In this document: positions 56,009-63,855 of the stretch, one piece after another
Position numbering within the stretch: position 1 is the first letter of the stretch
Layout: the number at the start of each line of letters is the position of its first letter
Virus record (IMG/VR): IMGVR_UViG_3300027857_000006
Coordinates: 1-64,000 of that record
Strand: one strand, 5' to 3'
Length of the DNA: 64,000 nt
From: a virus
Notes under the pieces: model-generated
Seen by the model: the letters and a program-made list of their open reading frames with translations, nothing else
Told to the model about the DNA's origin: nothing
Database searches by the model: none
Program-made: the position numbers and the translations under genes

Positions 56009-56065
56009 GTTCCCACGGGCCGCTGGTCGGCGGCCTGGGCCGAGGAGTTACGGTGTAATACGGAC

Positions 56066-56416
56066 GTGTACAACCGTCGCTGGTACATCGAGACACCTTG
56101 GTTTTCGCTGCGGCTTCATCACTGGCTACGTTCCGACGACAGTCGGGCGTTCCACGATCATCCTTGGAACTTTTGGGTTTTTGTTCTGAGTGGCGGCTAT
56201 CTGGATAGAACACCGTACGGTGACGAGATTATGCACGCCGGTAAATGCGTCTACCGGGACTGCGGACACATGCACTGGGTTGACCTTTACGCCGGTCCCT
56301 GCTGGTCGCTGGTGCTGACTGGCCCGAAAGTTCGCCGCTGGGGTTTTTGGAAGAACGGCAAGTTTACTCGAAGCAACAAATACTTTCTGCGCTGGGGATC
56401 GCATCCTTGTGAGTGA
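56066..56416 (+). CDS. Cupin-like phage protein
   Basis: GTG 56066 gives MYNRRWYIETPWFSLRLHHW, the usual opening of this family; the longer open frame upstream runs through the tRNA-like gene and is not coding. FHDHPWNFWVF and the later CGHMHWVDL provide the two cupin histidine motifs. It is probably a small metal-binding cupin of about 116 aa with an unknown substrate. Overlaps the next gene by eight bases. Confidence 0.75.
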   Translation: MYNRRWYIETPWFSLRLHHWLRSDDSRAFHDHPWNFWVFVLSGGYLDRTPYGDEIMHAGKCVYRDCGHMHWVDLYAGPCWSLVLTGPKVRRWGFWKNGKFTRSNKYFLRWGSHPCE

Positions 56417-56765
56417 ACGCAGCGACGTCGTGTCGGTCGACGTCATGTACCAGCTACTGGACCGTGACGAGCCCGGTACCCTGCGACGCCTCGTAGAGGC
56501 CGGTGACCTGCCGGGGCTTGGTCACGTTCTTTGTTACGGGGTACTCCTGCCAGCCGGCAGGGAGTACGGAACCAGGGACCAGCGTCGTCAGTGGATCGAG
56601 TGTCAGCGTTCCTGCAAGGTTCGACACGACGCGGCCAGGGCCGTGTTGGAACTAGTGCGAGACGAAGTCTCGCTCGTGCGCTTCGTACGCTGGGTTAAGA
56701 GACGTCGCGGGTACGGTAAGCTGCTGCGGCGTCTGGTGGCCGAGTGGCATAAGGAGAACTCGTGA
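56409..56765 (+). CDS. Hypothetical basic protein, 118 aa
   Basis: GTG 56409 inside the cupin gene. Helical, Arg-rich C-terminus (FVRWVKRRRGYGKLLRRLVA). It could bind nucleic acid. No family. Confidence 0.5.
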   Translation: MSERSDVVSVDVMYQLLDRDEPGTLRRLVEAGDLPGLGHVLCYGVLLPAGREYGTRDQRRQWIECQRSCKVRHDAARAVLELVRDEVSLVRFVRWVKRRRGYGKLLRRLVAEWHKENS

Positions 56766-56878
56766 AGACACTTTGGCGGTTTATGCAGCGTGTTGCTGGC
56801 TACTGCCCTGACTGTAAGGTGCGTTGTGGCAGGTTGTCCGCGTGCCTTCTGTGTGGCTTCAAAAGGTGGGACGGTTGA
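56762..56878 (+). CDS. Tiny zinc-ribbon protein, 38 aa
   Basis: GTG 56762 overlaps the previous stop and the end overlaps the nuclease start. The sequence has CPDCKVRC and CLLCGF, a two-CxxC zinc ribbon after a basic helix. Confidence 0.5.
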   Translation: MKTLWRFMQRVAGYCPDCKVRCGRLSACLLCGFKRWDG

Positions 56879-57777
56879 ACTACGACGAGCTACTGGCTGC
56901 GCTCGACTGGGACAAGGTTATCGAGGCGGTTCACGGGGTTCCGCTGAAGCAGCACGACTACGGTGACGTGGCCGGGATGCTGCTGTCGTCGGTGAAAAAG
57001 TGGGGCGTTAAGGACTACAACACCCTGGCCGACATCAAGGTCGAGCAGCGCTTTGTGATGGAGATACCGTCACTGACTGCTCACCTTGGTGTAAGCAGCG
57101 CCGAGAGTCGATCCTACGGCTCGTCGGCCATCAAGGGTTTCATTGATCTGGACGGCTTCCGGACAACCCACGACGGGAAGCTCGACGCCGTTGAGGTAAT
57201 CGACTGGAAGACGGTCGGCTCTATCACTCCCGAGAAGAAGCTTAACCAGTCGCTGTCGTGGCAGGGTAGAATCTACGCGGTTGCTCGCGGCGCGTCTCGC
57301 TACACCTACCGGCTGGTGCAGCGTGACGGTCGAACGGCCGAAGTCAGCTCGAACTGGCCCGAGCCGTTCTATACCGAGGATGACGTTCGCGAGTACCTGA
57401 CCGAGACGGTGGCCGCCAGACAGGACGAGCAGGGACGCCATCGGGTCGAAAAGCTCGGAGGCGTGGCCATCACGCCCTGGCGGCGTAATATGCCAGGGGC
57501 CTGCGGTGCCTTCGGACGACCGTGCGAGCACCTGGAGCTTTGCGCCGTGACCAATAGCGCACCGCGCCGGCCGTTGGCGCTGGGGCCGCTATCCCATAGC
57601 TCCTGCGAGACGTTTAACCTGTGCCGGGAACGCTATCGGCTGGACGAGCTGAAAAAGGCCGAGGACGTGGCAGCCGGTCGTGAAACCTTTTACGACGTTG
57701 AAGCATCTAGTACACTAGGGGTCTCTTTCCATGCCGGGGCAGCCGAAGCCTGGCGTCAGATAGGGAGTTTACGATGA
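56875..57777 (+). CDS. PD-(D/E)XK nuclease, RecB/Cas4-like
   Basis: The nuclease core is IKGFIDLDGF (87-96) and VEVIDWKT (106-113), the G-x-ID...ExD-x-K motif, followed by QSLSWQGRIYA. A Cys cluster (ACGAFGRPCEHLELC) may hold an Fe-S centre. The last 60 residues (SHSSCETFNLCRERYRL and TLGVSFHAGA) resemble the N-terminal part of another RecB-type nuclease domain, which is then cut short. It likely works as a recombination exonuclease. TTG 56875 is coupled to the preceding stop; GTG 56866 is an alternative. Confidence 0.8.
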   Translation: MNYDELLAALDWDKVIEAVHGVPLKQHDYGDVAGMLLSSVKKWGVKDYNTLADIKVEQRFVMEIPSLTAHLGVSSAESRSYGSSAIKGFIDLDGFRTTHDGKLDAVEVIDWKTVGSITPEKKLNQSLSWQGRIYAVARGASRYTYRLVQRDGRTAEVSSNWPEPFYTEDDVREYLTETVAARQDEQGRHRVEKLGGVAITPWRRNMPGACGAFGRPCEHLELCAVTNSAPRRPLALGPLSHSSCETFNLCRERYRLDELKKAEDVAAGRETFYDVEASSTLGVSFHAGAAEAWRQIGSLR

Positions 57778-57995
57778 GTACCACAAGCGAGTTTCGCGCT
57801 CTACAACCATACCAACAGAGGGTTCTTGATGAGCGCCTGGAGTTGGAAGATAGAATAGAGAAGCTTGGTGTCTTTCTAATGGCACCCGGAACGCCGTCTA
57901 AATTAGGTCCAGAGGAGATGGACCGTCTTAATCACCAGTACGTTTTAATGGTCGGATATTGGCTGGTTCTCGACGAAAGGATAGGTGCCTTCTGA
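57774..57995 (+). CDS. Conserved small phage protein, 73 aa
   Basis: The order LQPYQQRVLDERLELEDRIE, KLGVFL and MDRLNHQYVLMVGYWLVLDE is shared by a very widespread phage and prophage family of small helical proteins with no established function. ATGA overlap with the nuclease gene. Confidence 0.75.
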   Translation: MSTTSEFRALQPYQQRVLDERLELEDRIEKLGVFLMAPGTPSKLGPEEMDRLNHQYVLMVGYWLVLDERIGAF

Positions 57996-58195
57996 TGACA
58001 GTTGTACGAGTTCTTGTTATGAAGGGTGACGAGAAGTGGGTCAAGGGTACTTTGGAGCGGTGCGTAGCTCGACCTGAGAGGTCGTTTACACCTGGCCCCG
58101 GTAGATCGATCACCGAGGTTTACCGAACAGTGTCGGAAGGCGACGAGGCGGTCGTTGACTACGAGTCGCTTAACGAAGCGCTGGAGTCTTTTTGA
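57995..58195 (+). CDS. Hypothetical protein, 66 aa
   Basis: ATG 57995 overlaps the previous stop. A beta-rich N-terminus (VVRVLVMKGDEKWVKGTLER). No family. Confidence 0.5.
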   Translation: MTVVRVLVMKGDEKWVKGTLERCVARPERSFTPGPGRSITEVYRTVSEGDEAVVDYESLNEALESF

Positions 58196-58404
58196 AGACA
58201 CCGACCGACACCGAGATCCTTGACTGGATCGAGAAGCAAGGGAACGGCGACAAGTGGGTTGCTCGTCAGAGCGTCACAGGACGTGGATTTAGGTTACATA
58301 ATACGTCGGGAGAGGGCTGGGGATGGTTGCCCGTAGGCGGCTACCGGACAGCGCGTGAAGCGGCCATAGCCGCGATGGAGGAAAGTGAACGAAACCGAAA
58401 TTAA
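58192..58404 (+). CDS. Hypothetical protein, 70 aa
   Basis: The TTG at 58192 overlaps the previous stop (TTGA). Starts with TDTEILDWIEKQ and has an RGFRLHNTSGEGWGWLPVGG strand region, a small alpha/beta protein common in phages. Overlaps the next gene by 20 bases. Confidence 0.55.
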   Translation: MKTPTDTEILDWIEKQGNGDKWVARQSVTGRGFRLHNTSGEGWGWLPVGGYRTAREAAIAAMEESERNRN

Positions 58405-59302
58405 GCAGGCAGCGTTGAAGGTCGCTCCAAAGGGCAAGAAGTCGCTGAAAGCTACTACCCTCGTGGATACCGGCTGGTACAAGCTTCTCTTGCAGGGACC
58501 GACCGGTAGCGGAAAGACACGCACGGTGGCCGAGGCGTTGCAAACGGTCAACGTAGCCGGTCAGCCGACAAAGGTCTTTGTGGCCAGCACCGACATCGGC
58601 GGAAACGGTCTGTCGTCGGTCCGCGACCGGTTGCAGGCCGTAGGTCGCGAGGATCTACTGGCCAACGTGTGCTACGTGGACTTCGACGACTACGAGACCT
58701 TTGCAGCGTTTACTAGCGGTACTTTGGTCCCTGAGGTAGACGGAAAGCCACTCTGGGAGTGGGACCCGGACCTGCTGGTTCACGACGGCTTCGCCAACTT
58801 CCAGGAGAGCCACATCTGGCGCTACGTCATGGACATTGCGCCGATAGCTAAGGACAGTACGGAGGCCCGCGACGAGGGGGTCCAGGCTTCACTGGTCGAG
58901 TGGGGTCAGATCCGACGCTGCTCGCTGCTCTGCATCGACCAGTTTAACCGGCTCAAGAACCCGTTGACCGGCAAGACGCCGTCCAAGATCACGACCGTGC
59001 TGCTGGACGACGGCAAGGAGGACAAGTTCACCCACGAGACCAAGCGTGGTCCGCTGGTAATCGGTGCCGCCCGATCCTATATGCCGGCGGCCTTCGACTA
59101 CATCGTGACTCTTAAGGCGATCACTAGGCCGGGGTCGAAGACCCCGGAGTACAGTTACACGTGCGATGTAGGCGGCCGGGCGGTCGCCAAGCAGCGGGGC
59201 GGCGAGTTCCGCAAGCTTCCCGAGGCGGCTATGAAGGGGGCCGACTTCAAGACACTATGGCAATTTCTAACGCAGCCTCCAAGCGAGGCCGAGGTAAAGT
59301 AA
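58385..59302 (+). CDS. Sak4-like RecA-fold ATPase (AAA_24)
   Basis: Walker A GPTGSGKT at residues 38-45, Walker B-like LLVHDGF near 130 and a catalytic-core pattern of RecA-like strands fit the Sak4 group of phage single-strand annealing/strand-exchange ATPases. It lies between a PD-(D/E)XK nuclease and a putative ssDNA-binding protein, the normal makeup of a phage recombination module. 305 aa is within the family range. Confidence 0.8.
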   Translation: MNETEIKQAALKVAPKGKKSLKATTLVDTGWYKLLLQGPTGSGKTRTVAEALQTVNVAGQPTKVFVASTDIGGNGLSSVRDRLQAVGREDLLANVCYVDFDDYETFAAFTSGTLVPEVDGKPLWEWDPDLLVHDGFANFQESHIWRYVMDIAPIAKDSTEARDEGVQASLVEWGQIRRCSLLCIDQFNRLKNPLTGKTPSKITTVLLDDGKEDKFTHETKRGPLVIGAARSYMPAAFDYIVTLKAITRPGSKTPEYSYTCDVGGRAVAKQRGGEFRKLPEAAMKGADFKTLWQFLTQPPSEAEVK

Positions 59303-59303
59303 G

Positions 59304-59543
59304 ATGCAGGGAAAGATAGTGGAAGCACAAGATCAGAGCGCTACCTTCGAATCCCTAAATAAGGGCACGTTCTTCGTGAGGGGTAGCGAGCGTGTTGGCA
59401 ATGACACGATTCCTCGTTTGAAGGTGAGCAATACCGATTGGTTCGACTTCGACCCGAAACGCGGTGTGGGTATCTACAATTGGAATCCAGGACCGGTCTT
59501 AGCCGTAAAGCCAATTGGTCTATCGTGGGAGGTGGTTCGGTGA
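59304..59543 (+). CDS. Hypothetical protein, 79 aa
   Basis: Beta-rich (GTFFVRGSERVGNDTIPRLK, WFDFDPKRGVGIYNW). Starts one base after the ATPase stop and is coupled to the VWA gene. No family. Confidence 0.5.
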   Translation: MQGKIVEAQDQSATFESLNKGTFFVRGSERVGNDTIPRLKVSNTDWFDFDPKRGVGIYNWNPGPVLAVKPIGLSWEVVR

Positions 59544-60643
59544 TCAAGTCTTCCTACGTACCTTCGATTACAACCTACGGACTGGCTGACCGCCTTAAGG
59601 TAGCCACGGAACCACCGGTAAAGCCGGTCGATCACATCGCTGTCTTGATGGACAGCAGCGGCTCGATGAAGTCCTACACCAACGAGGCCTTCGACTCGCT
59701 GTCGAAGCAGTTTGACGGCATCCGAAAGCTCCAAGGGGACCCGTCGCGGGACACCTTCCTGTCGTACTACACGTTCGGGACGCAAAGCTCGGTCAAGCGT
59801 CTTCGCTTCACGGAGAGGTACAGTGACCCGATTCAACGGCACGAGTACCACCCAGACGGCGGTACGCCGCTTTACGACGCCCTGGGACGAGCGATCACCG
59901 ACCTGTCTCCACTGGACGACAGCCGTGGCGATAAGAGCTTCCTGGTGATCCTGATCACGGACGGCATGGAGAACCAAAGCTACGAGTGGTCGCTTAGCTG
60001 GAGGGGCAGGCGCGTCGACACGGCCGTCCAGGAGAAGCAGAAGCAGGGTAACTGGACCTTTGTTCTCCTCGGTCCCGCCGGGATTTTAAATCTGGCCGTC
60101 TCTCTTGGAGTACCCAGTGGTAACGTGTCCCAGTGGAATCCAAGCGACCGTACCGAGTACGCCAGGACCGCCCAGCAGAACGTAAACGCAACCCAGTCGT
60201 ACGTCACGTTACGGGCTGCCGGTGCCCGGTCGGTTGGGACCTTCTACACTGACCTTTCCAAGGTCAGTGAGTCGGAGGTGCGACGGGCTTTGCCCGAGGT
60301 TACCGACCAGTACAAAAGATGGACGGTCGACAAGGAGATGGACATCGGCCTCTTCGTCCCCGGAAAGACCGGCAGGCCCTTCGAGAAGGGCAGGACCTTC
60401 TATCAGTTGACCAAGACCGAGGCACGGGTCCAACCGGACAAGGAGATCGTTCTCCAGGACAAAGCAACCAAGAAGCTCTACGGCGGTTCGCCGTCCGACG
60501 TACGACACACGCTGGGCCTCCCGAACGGCGGTTCTACAGTTCGCTTGAAGCCAGGTAATCACGCCGGTTGGAACCTGTTCATCCAAAGCAAAAGTGATAA
60601 CCGCAAGCTTGTCCGAGGCAGTGAGGTTTTATGGAGGAAGTAG
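59540..60643 (+). CDS. VWA domain protein, long form
   Basis: GTG 59540. The MIDAS is complete: MDSSGSM (Asp 38, Ser 40, Ser 42), DGGTPLYDAL and ITDGMEN. After the VWA domain (to about residue 200) comes a C-terminal region with FYTDLSKVSESEVRRALPEV and SDVRHTLGLPNGGSTVRLKP of unknown fold. Such proteins have been seen in many phages near recombination genes. Its role is not known; a metal-dependent scaffold for an ATPase is one idea. Confidence 0.8.
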   Translation: MIKSSYVPSITTYGLADRLKVATEPPVKPVDHIAVLMDSSGSMKSYTNEAFDSLSKQFDGIRKLQGDPSRDTFLSYYTFGTQSSVKRLRFTERYSDPIQRHEYHPDGGTPLYDALGRAITDLSPLDDSRGDKSFLVILITDGMENQSYEWSLSWRGRRVDTAVQEKQKQGNWTFVLLGPAGILNLAVSLGVPSGNVSQWNPSDRTEYARTAQQNVNATQSYVTLRAAGARSVGTFYTDLSKVSESEVRRALPEVTDQYKRWTVDKEMDIGLFVPGKTGRPFEKGRTFYQLTKTEARVQPDKEIVLQDKATKKLYGGSPSDVRHTLGLPNGGSTVRLKPGNHAGWNLFIQSKSDNRKLVRGSEVLWRK

Positions 60644-60756
60644 TTCTACTGTGCGTCTTGGCGGTTATCGTTGTGGTTGGCCTGTGCAAGATAATCGACC
60701 TCTTTAGTAGACCGCCTGGTGGACCGCCTGACGACTGGGACGATTACGGTTTCTAG
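60631..60756 (+). CDS. Small membrane protein, 41 aa
   Basis: ATG 60631 lies in the VWA gene's end. One helix (VVLLCVLAVIVVVGLCKIID) and a Pro/Asp-rich cytoplasmic tail. No family. Confidence 0.45.
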   Translation: MEEVVLLCVLAVIVVVGLCKIIDLFSRPPGGPPDDWDDYGF

Positions 60757-60786
60757 GTAGGCGCAACCAGCGCCCGAGGTAGCAAA

Positions 60787-61194
60787 GTGAGTACAATAGC
60801 AACAAAGACGCTCTTTCCATGGCTCGATGCCGTTTCCAATGGAAGCGGTAAGGCAACATTGCGCCCGAACGCGGTTACAGCACCGACACCGGTGTTCAAA
60901 AACACTGAGCCACTGGCTAGGACCTCCGACCCGGCGACGTCCAAGTCGGCAGCCGCGACCTACACGGCCAGTGGCCAGCGCGGTACCGACAAGTCACGTT
61001 TGCTGGGATGGCTCAAGGCCAACGGGGCGAAGAACGGCATGACGAGCCACGAGATTGCGTCGCACGGTGTCTTTGCGCACCCGACCGTTCACAAGAGGCT
61101 TCCCGATCTTCGTCGCGATGGACTTGTGGTCAACGGACCAGCCAGGACCTGTACGGTGACAGGTCGCTCGTCTTTGACGTGGAAAGCGGCTTGA
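60787..61194 (+). CDS. Winged-helix DNA-binding protein
   Basis: GTG 60787 after GAGGT. Residues 45-60 carry SDPATSKSAAATYTASGQ, then a winged-helix domain (RLLGWLKANGAKNGMTSHEI, then PTVHKRLPDLRRDGLVVNG). This combination is common in phage proteins with a C-terminal wHTH and unknown target. The N-terminus is low-complexity. Confidence 0.65.
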   Translation: MSTIATKTLFPWLDAVSNGSGKATLRPNAVTAPTPVFKNTEPLARTSDPATSKSAAATYTASGQRGTDKSRLLGWLKANGAKNGMTSHEIASHGVFAHPTVHKRLPDLRRDGLVVNGPARTCTVTGRSSLTWKAA

Positions 61195-61234
61195 CTTAGC
61201 CGCACTCTAGCGCTAAGCTAAGCTCGTTAGGTAA

Positions 61235-61256
61235 CCAGGCCACCTTCGAGGCCTGG
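61235..61256 (+). promoter_or_regulatory. Hairpin in a short intergenic gap
   Basis: CCAGGCC (61235-61241) pairs with GGCCTGG (61250-61256) around an eight-base loop, just upstream of the putative ssDNA-binding gene. There is no T-run. Confidence 0.4.
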
Positions 61257-61277
61257 ACGTACCGGTAGCGGTCCAGG

Positions 61278-62048
61278 GTGACAAGTACCGGAAAAGAGAA
61301 CACAAACAAAGTGGGTTTTGGAAAAACAGGAGCACAAGTAAAGCCGAACCGTGTGTGTATCGGAACCATCGGTACCATCGGTCCGGTGGTCAAGTCGAAG
61401 AAGGACGGTTCGCCCTACTTCTACGAGGAGATCAAGATCAAGAAGCAGGCCGACGGCGTGGACAACAAGGTTCTCCTGATGTGGGCACCCGAGTGGTTCC
61501 AGGCCAAGTTCGCCGACCCGAAGTCTTTCAAGGGTGCCATGGATGAGTGGTGCAAGGCCAATCCGCGCGTGGTCGAGAATGAGGACGGAACTACCGAGGA
61601 GAAGGACGGCAGCACCTTCGTCTTCGAGAAGAATATCAGCGCCAAGACCAAGAAGGACACTTCCTTCCTGGAGGGGTTAAGCGGCTCGTCCGAACCGTGG
61701 GAAGAGATCCAGAAGGCTCTGACCAACGAAGATCGCCAGAAAACCAGCGACGAAGTCCACGAGATCATCAAGGACTTCTTGGAGAACCTGGGGCCTGTCC
61801 CCTTTCTCTACGTTCTGAAACAGCAGAAGCAGGACGGTGTTCTCGACGACTTCTACGAGGTCGACGAGATCCGCTGGCTGACCGAGAAGAACCTGAAGCT
61901 GTACGTCAATAAGGCCGAGTACGCGGCTAAGGCCATCGCGTCAGGAAAGCCCAAGGCCGGTGCTCCGTGGAAGTTCACCTTCGACCCGACCGACTTTGGC
62001 TTCGACGTGAAGCTGCCGGCGGACGCCGAGCCGGCTTGGGTGGCGTAA
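61278..62048 (+). CDS. Putative ssDNA-binding protein
   Basis: GTG 61278. An N-terminal OB-like segment (PNRVCIGTIGTIGPVVKSKK, YFYEEIKIKKQADG) and an acidic C-terminal half. Several phages encode a similar protein beside Sak4-type ATPases, which suggests SSB function, but no confirmed family was recognised here. 256 aa. Last gene before the second RNA cluster. Confidence 0.45.
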   Translation: MTSTGKENTNKVGFGKTGAQVKPNRVCIGTIGTIGPVVKSKKDGSPYFYEEIKIKKQADGVDNKVLLMWAPEWFQAKFADPKSFKGAMDEWCKANPRVVENEDGTTEEKDGSTFVFEKNISAKTKKDTSFLEGLSGSSEPWEEIQKALTNEDRQKTSDEVHEIIKDFLENLGPVPFLYVLKQQKQDGVLDDFYEVDEIRWLTEKNLKLYVNKAEYAAKAIASGKPKAGAPWKFTFDPTDFGFDVKLPADAEPAWVA

Positions 62049-62338
62049 CGAGTTCCAGCGCACCGGCGTAGACCGGTTAAGCGAGGACGGAGTTGGTCGC
62101 CGTGAGGTTCAAGCGCACCGCGTTGAGTCGGAGAGCGATGGGCACGACCCCGCGCAGGTTACGGTTATCGCCTGAATGTTCACCAGAGTCTAATAGCTGG
62201 ACCGAATCCCCAGCGGGTCTGGGGTACGTCGGAACACACAGTAGACGTTAAACAGCGTGCCAAGGGGCTGGCACTCCCCAAAACTGCTCGTGGTAACAAC
62301 GCGGGCCGGTACGTTAAACCGGTCCAACAAGTTCTCTT
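62049..62338 (+). other. Non-coding stretch before the tRNA genes
   Basis: No coding frame. Inverted repeats: ACCGG/CCGGT near 62061-62078, ACGG/CCGT near 62086-62103, CCCCA/TGGGG near 62207-62223 with a seven-base loop GCGGGTC, ACGTC/GACGT near 62226-62248, and GTGCCA/TGGCAC near 62258-62275. The 62207 hairpin looks like an anticodon arm, but no T-arm matches it. Confidence 0.4.
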
Positions 62339-62409
62339 GGCTGGCAAGTGAACCGGCGTCACGTCGGGCTCATAACCCGAAAAGCAGGGTTCAACTCCCT
62401 GGCTAGCAA
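62339..62409 (+). tRNA. tRNA-Met(CAT), initiator type
   Basis: Cloverleaf of 71 bases: acceptor GGCTGGC with GCTAGCA (6 pairs, and no Watson-Crick pair at 1:72), D-stem GTGA/TCAC, D-loop ACCGGCG, anticodon arm TCGGG-CTCATAA-CCCGA, T-stem CAGGG/CCCTG and loop TTCAACT. The three G-C pairs next to the loop and the broken 1:72 pair are hallmarks of bacterial initiator tRNA. CCA is not encoded, and positions 8-9 are AA rather than the usual T at position 8. Confidence 0.85.
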
Positions 62410-62554
62410 ACAGTTTCTTGGAATTGGTCAACCGCAAGGTAATAGCAGGAAAGCCGTGCATGTAGGGAGAAAATAAACCCCGAACACTCGAAGGCCACGA
62501 GTGACTAACGGCCTTGGGCACACTGCGTGAAGCCGGCCCCCTGCAACCAGTCGT
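62410..62554 (+). other. Non-coding spacer between the tRNA genes
   Basis: No gene. CACTCG/CGAGTG with a seven-base loop (62486-62504) is a perfect hairpin, and GCAGG...CCTGC (62446, 62540 region) could close a larger fold ending CAACCA. This does not make a convincing tRNA because no T-loop is found. Confidence 0.35.
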
Positions 62555-62660
62555 GACGCCGTAGTTTAACGGAAAAACGGGGTCGGGTAAGGCGTGTAGG
62601 GCGACGGTCCGATAGTCCGGCCTGGCTGCGACTTCCCCGTTCGAGTCGGGGGCGGCGTCA
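62555..62660 (+). tRNA. tRNA-like gene with enlarged anticodon arm
   Basis: Acceptor GACGCCG/CGGCGTC (perfect 7 bp), TA at 8-9, D-stem GTTT/AAAC with loop AACGGAA, T-stem CCCCG/CGGGG and T-loop TTCGAGT are all standard. One extra G lies between T- and acceptor stems. Between D- and T-arms there are 56 bases instead of about 23: a GGTCGG/CCGGCC stem with an extended loop of about 30 bases (62587-62616) and an 11-base variable region. The anticodon cannot be read. An insertion or intron in the anticodon arm is possible. Confidence 0.55.
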
Positions 62661-62924
62661 AGTTTTTCTGCCAAGGTGTGAAAGCAACGCGGTAAAAGTG
62701 CTGCACACGACGTTGGCGACGGGGTAAGTCGGTCCAATTCTCCTAGAGCTACCTGGGCCGGGCGTCGGGTCCACGGTGGAGAAGCGGGATTCCGTGGTGG
62801 CAGAGTATGTCTTTCTAGTTCGCTTCCTAGGGTGATGGAACTAGACGCGGCAGGTTGCTGAAACGGGCGGCGCGTAAACCGCTCGAAAAGTTTGTCCGAC
62901 AGGCCAAGGAGGCAACGTAGTCGC
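62661..62924 (+). other. Non-coding stretch after the tRNA-like gene
   Basis: No gene. CCACGG/CCGTGG encloses a stem at about 62771-62797. The final 20 bases hold AGGAGG (62907-62912), the ribosome site of the HD gene. Confidence 0.35.
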
Positions 62925-63845
62925 ATGATCAGCTACAGCGGCGTAAAACACGGACCCGACACGGTGGAGCAGCCGCCGGTGAGAGACGTTGCTATTGGAC
63001 TGGCTCGCTTACCGCGCTGGTGTGGTCAGACCAAGGCACCCTTCTCCGTCTTGCAGCACAGCCTGGTCGCGGCCGACTTGCTACGTCCCCACGGGGTCGA
63101 GCTGGAGCTGGCCGGCCTGACTCACGATTTCGAGGAGGGTCTGGGCTGGGGTGATATATCAAGCTCTCTGAAGCCCGACTCGGTTCGCCACGCGCAGCAC
63201 CAGCACCGGAAGCGCTGGCTGGTCAGCGCGCTTTCGCAGCAAGCGGGTGACTGGCGTCCATTCCGTGTGTCCTTGCTATGGAACCACCCGCTGCTCAAGG
63301 AGGCCGACCAGGCTTCGGGCGACGCCGAGCGCTACCTGATGATGGACGGCAAGGGTCCACTGGACGAACCGGGGGCGACATCCATGCAGGTCAGAGCCCT
63401 GTCGCTACTGACTCGCTATGGCTACAGCCAAAGCGGCCTTGCCTGGGACCCGGCCCAGCAGGTCCAGTACCTTGTCAGCGAGTTCGAGAGGTTACAACGT
63501 GAACTGTACGCTTTGTGGTCGACAACACCCGGGCTTCTGCTCGGCACCGTGGCCAGTGTGCCGACCGGGGGCCAAGGGCCTGACTCTGCGGGTAGTCCTG
63601 CCGAACACCCGGACCGACCGGCCACAGCGAGAGGTGTCCTGGGACGAGTGGTCGACGCTGCAACCGGTGACCAGGAGAGCGAACGCGTCAGCGCTCGGGT
63701 CGTCGGCATCGACCGGTCTCCCTACTTCCGTTGCTCCGAAGTGTCCTACGACGGCGTCCCGGCCGACCAGTGTTCCTCCTGCGGTGCCTGGTACGACCAC
63801 GGAAGCGAGCACGCGTGTCACCCCGAGGCAGGGGGAGCTGCTTAA
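62925..63845 (+). CDS. HD-domain phosphohydrolase, YfbR/DatZ-like, with fused or overlapping C-terminus
   Basis: SVLQHSLVAADLL (His 45), LTHDFEEGLGWGDISSSLKP (His 67, Asp 68, Asp 77) are the metal and nucleotide-binding motifs of the HD group that includes the dNTP hydrolases YfbR and DatZ. After about residue 200 the sequence becomes Pro/Gly-rich in this frame while the +1 frame is strongly coding. It returns to coding quality from about residue 245 with CSSCGAWYDHGSEHAC. A frameshift or overlapping gene is likely in the tail. Confidence 0.75.
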   Translation: MISYSGVKHGPDTVEQPPVRDVAIGLARLPRWCGQTKAPFSVLQHSLVAADLLRPHGVELELAGLTHDFEEGLGWGDISSSLKPDSVRHAQHQHRKRWLVSALSQQAGDWRPFRVSLLWNHPLLKEADQASGDAERYLMMDGKGPLDEPGATSMQVRALSLLTRYGYSQSGLAWDPAQQVQYLVSEFERLQRELYALWSTTPGLLLGTVASVPTGGQGPDSAGSPAEHPDRPATARGVLGRVVDAATGDQESERVSARVVGIDRSPYFRCSEVSYDGVPADQCSSCGAWYDHGSEHACHPEAGGAA

Positions 63846-63855
63846 TGGCTCGTAG
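63499..63855 (+). CDS. Overlapping Cys-rich frame
   Basis: GTG 63499 opens a frame with CTLCGRQHPGFC and LTLRVVLPNTRTDRPQREVS that is more coding-like than the HD frame up to about 63665, then loses quality where the HD frame gains it. A combined product with a -1 shift near 63665-63690 would be a zinc protein of about 115 aa ending CSSCGAWYDHGSEHAC. Confidence 0.4.
   Translation: MNCTLCGRQHPGFCSAPWPVCRPGAKGLTLRVVLPNTRTDRPQREVSWDEWSTLQPVTRRANASALGSSASTGLPTSVAPKCPTTASRPTSVPPAVPGTTTEASTRVTPRQGELLNGS

Noticed and set aside
55769-56065. N-terminal 99 codons of the long open frame ending at 56416
   Set aside because: The frame runs through the tRNA-Ile-like gene and Pro/Ser-rich sequence of poor coding quality. 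The cupin family begins at GTG 56066.
62410-62660. Group I intron in or beside the tRNA genes
   Set aside because: GACTA and ATAGTC segments suggested a P7 pairing, but no P, Q, R, S order or conserved core could be built, and the tRNA acceptor stems are intact.
62049-62926. Long open frame on the - strand at 62180-62926
   Set aside because: It lies over the initiator tRNA and the tRNA-like gene in antisense and has no recognisable domain; it is an artefact of G+C-rich non-coding DNA.
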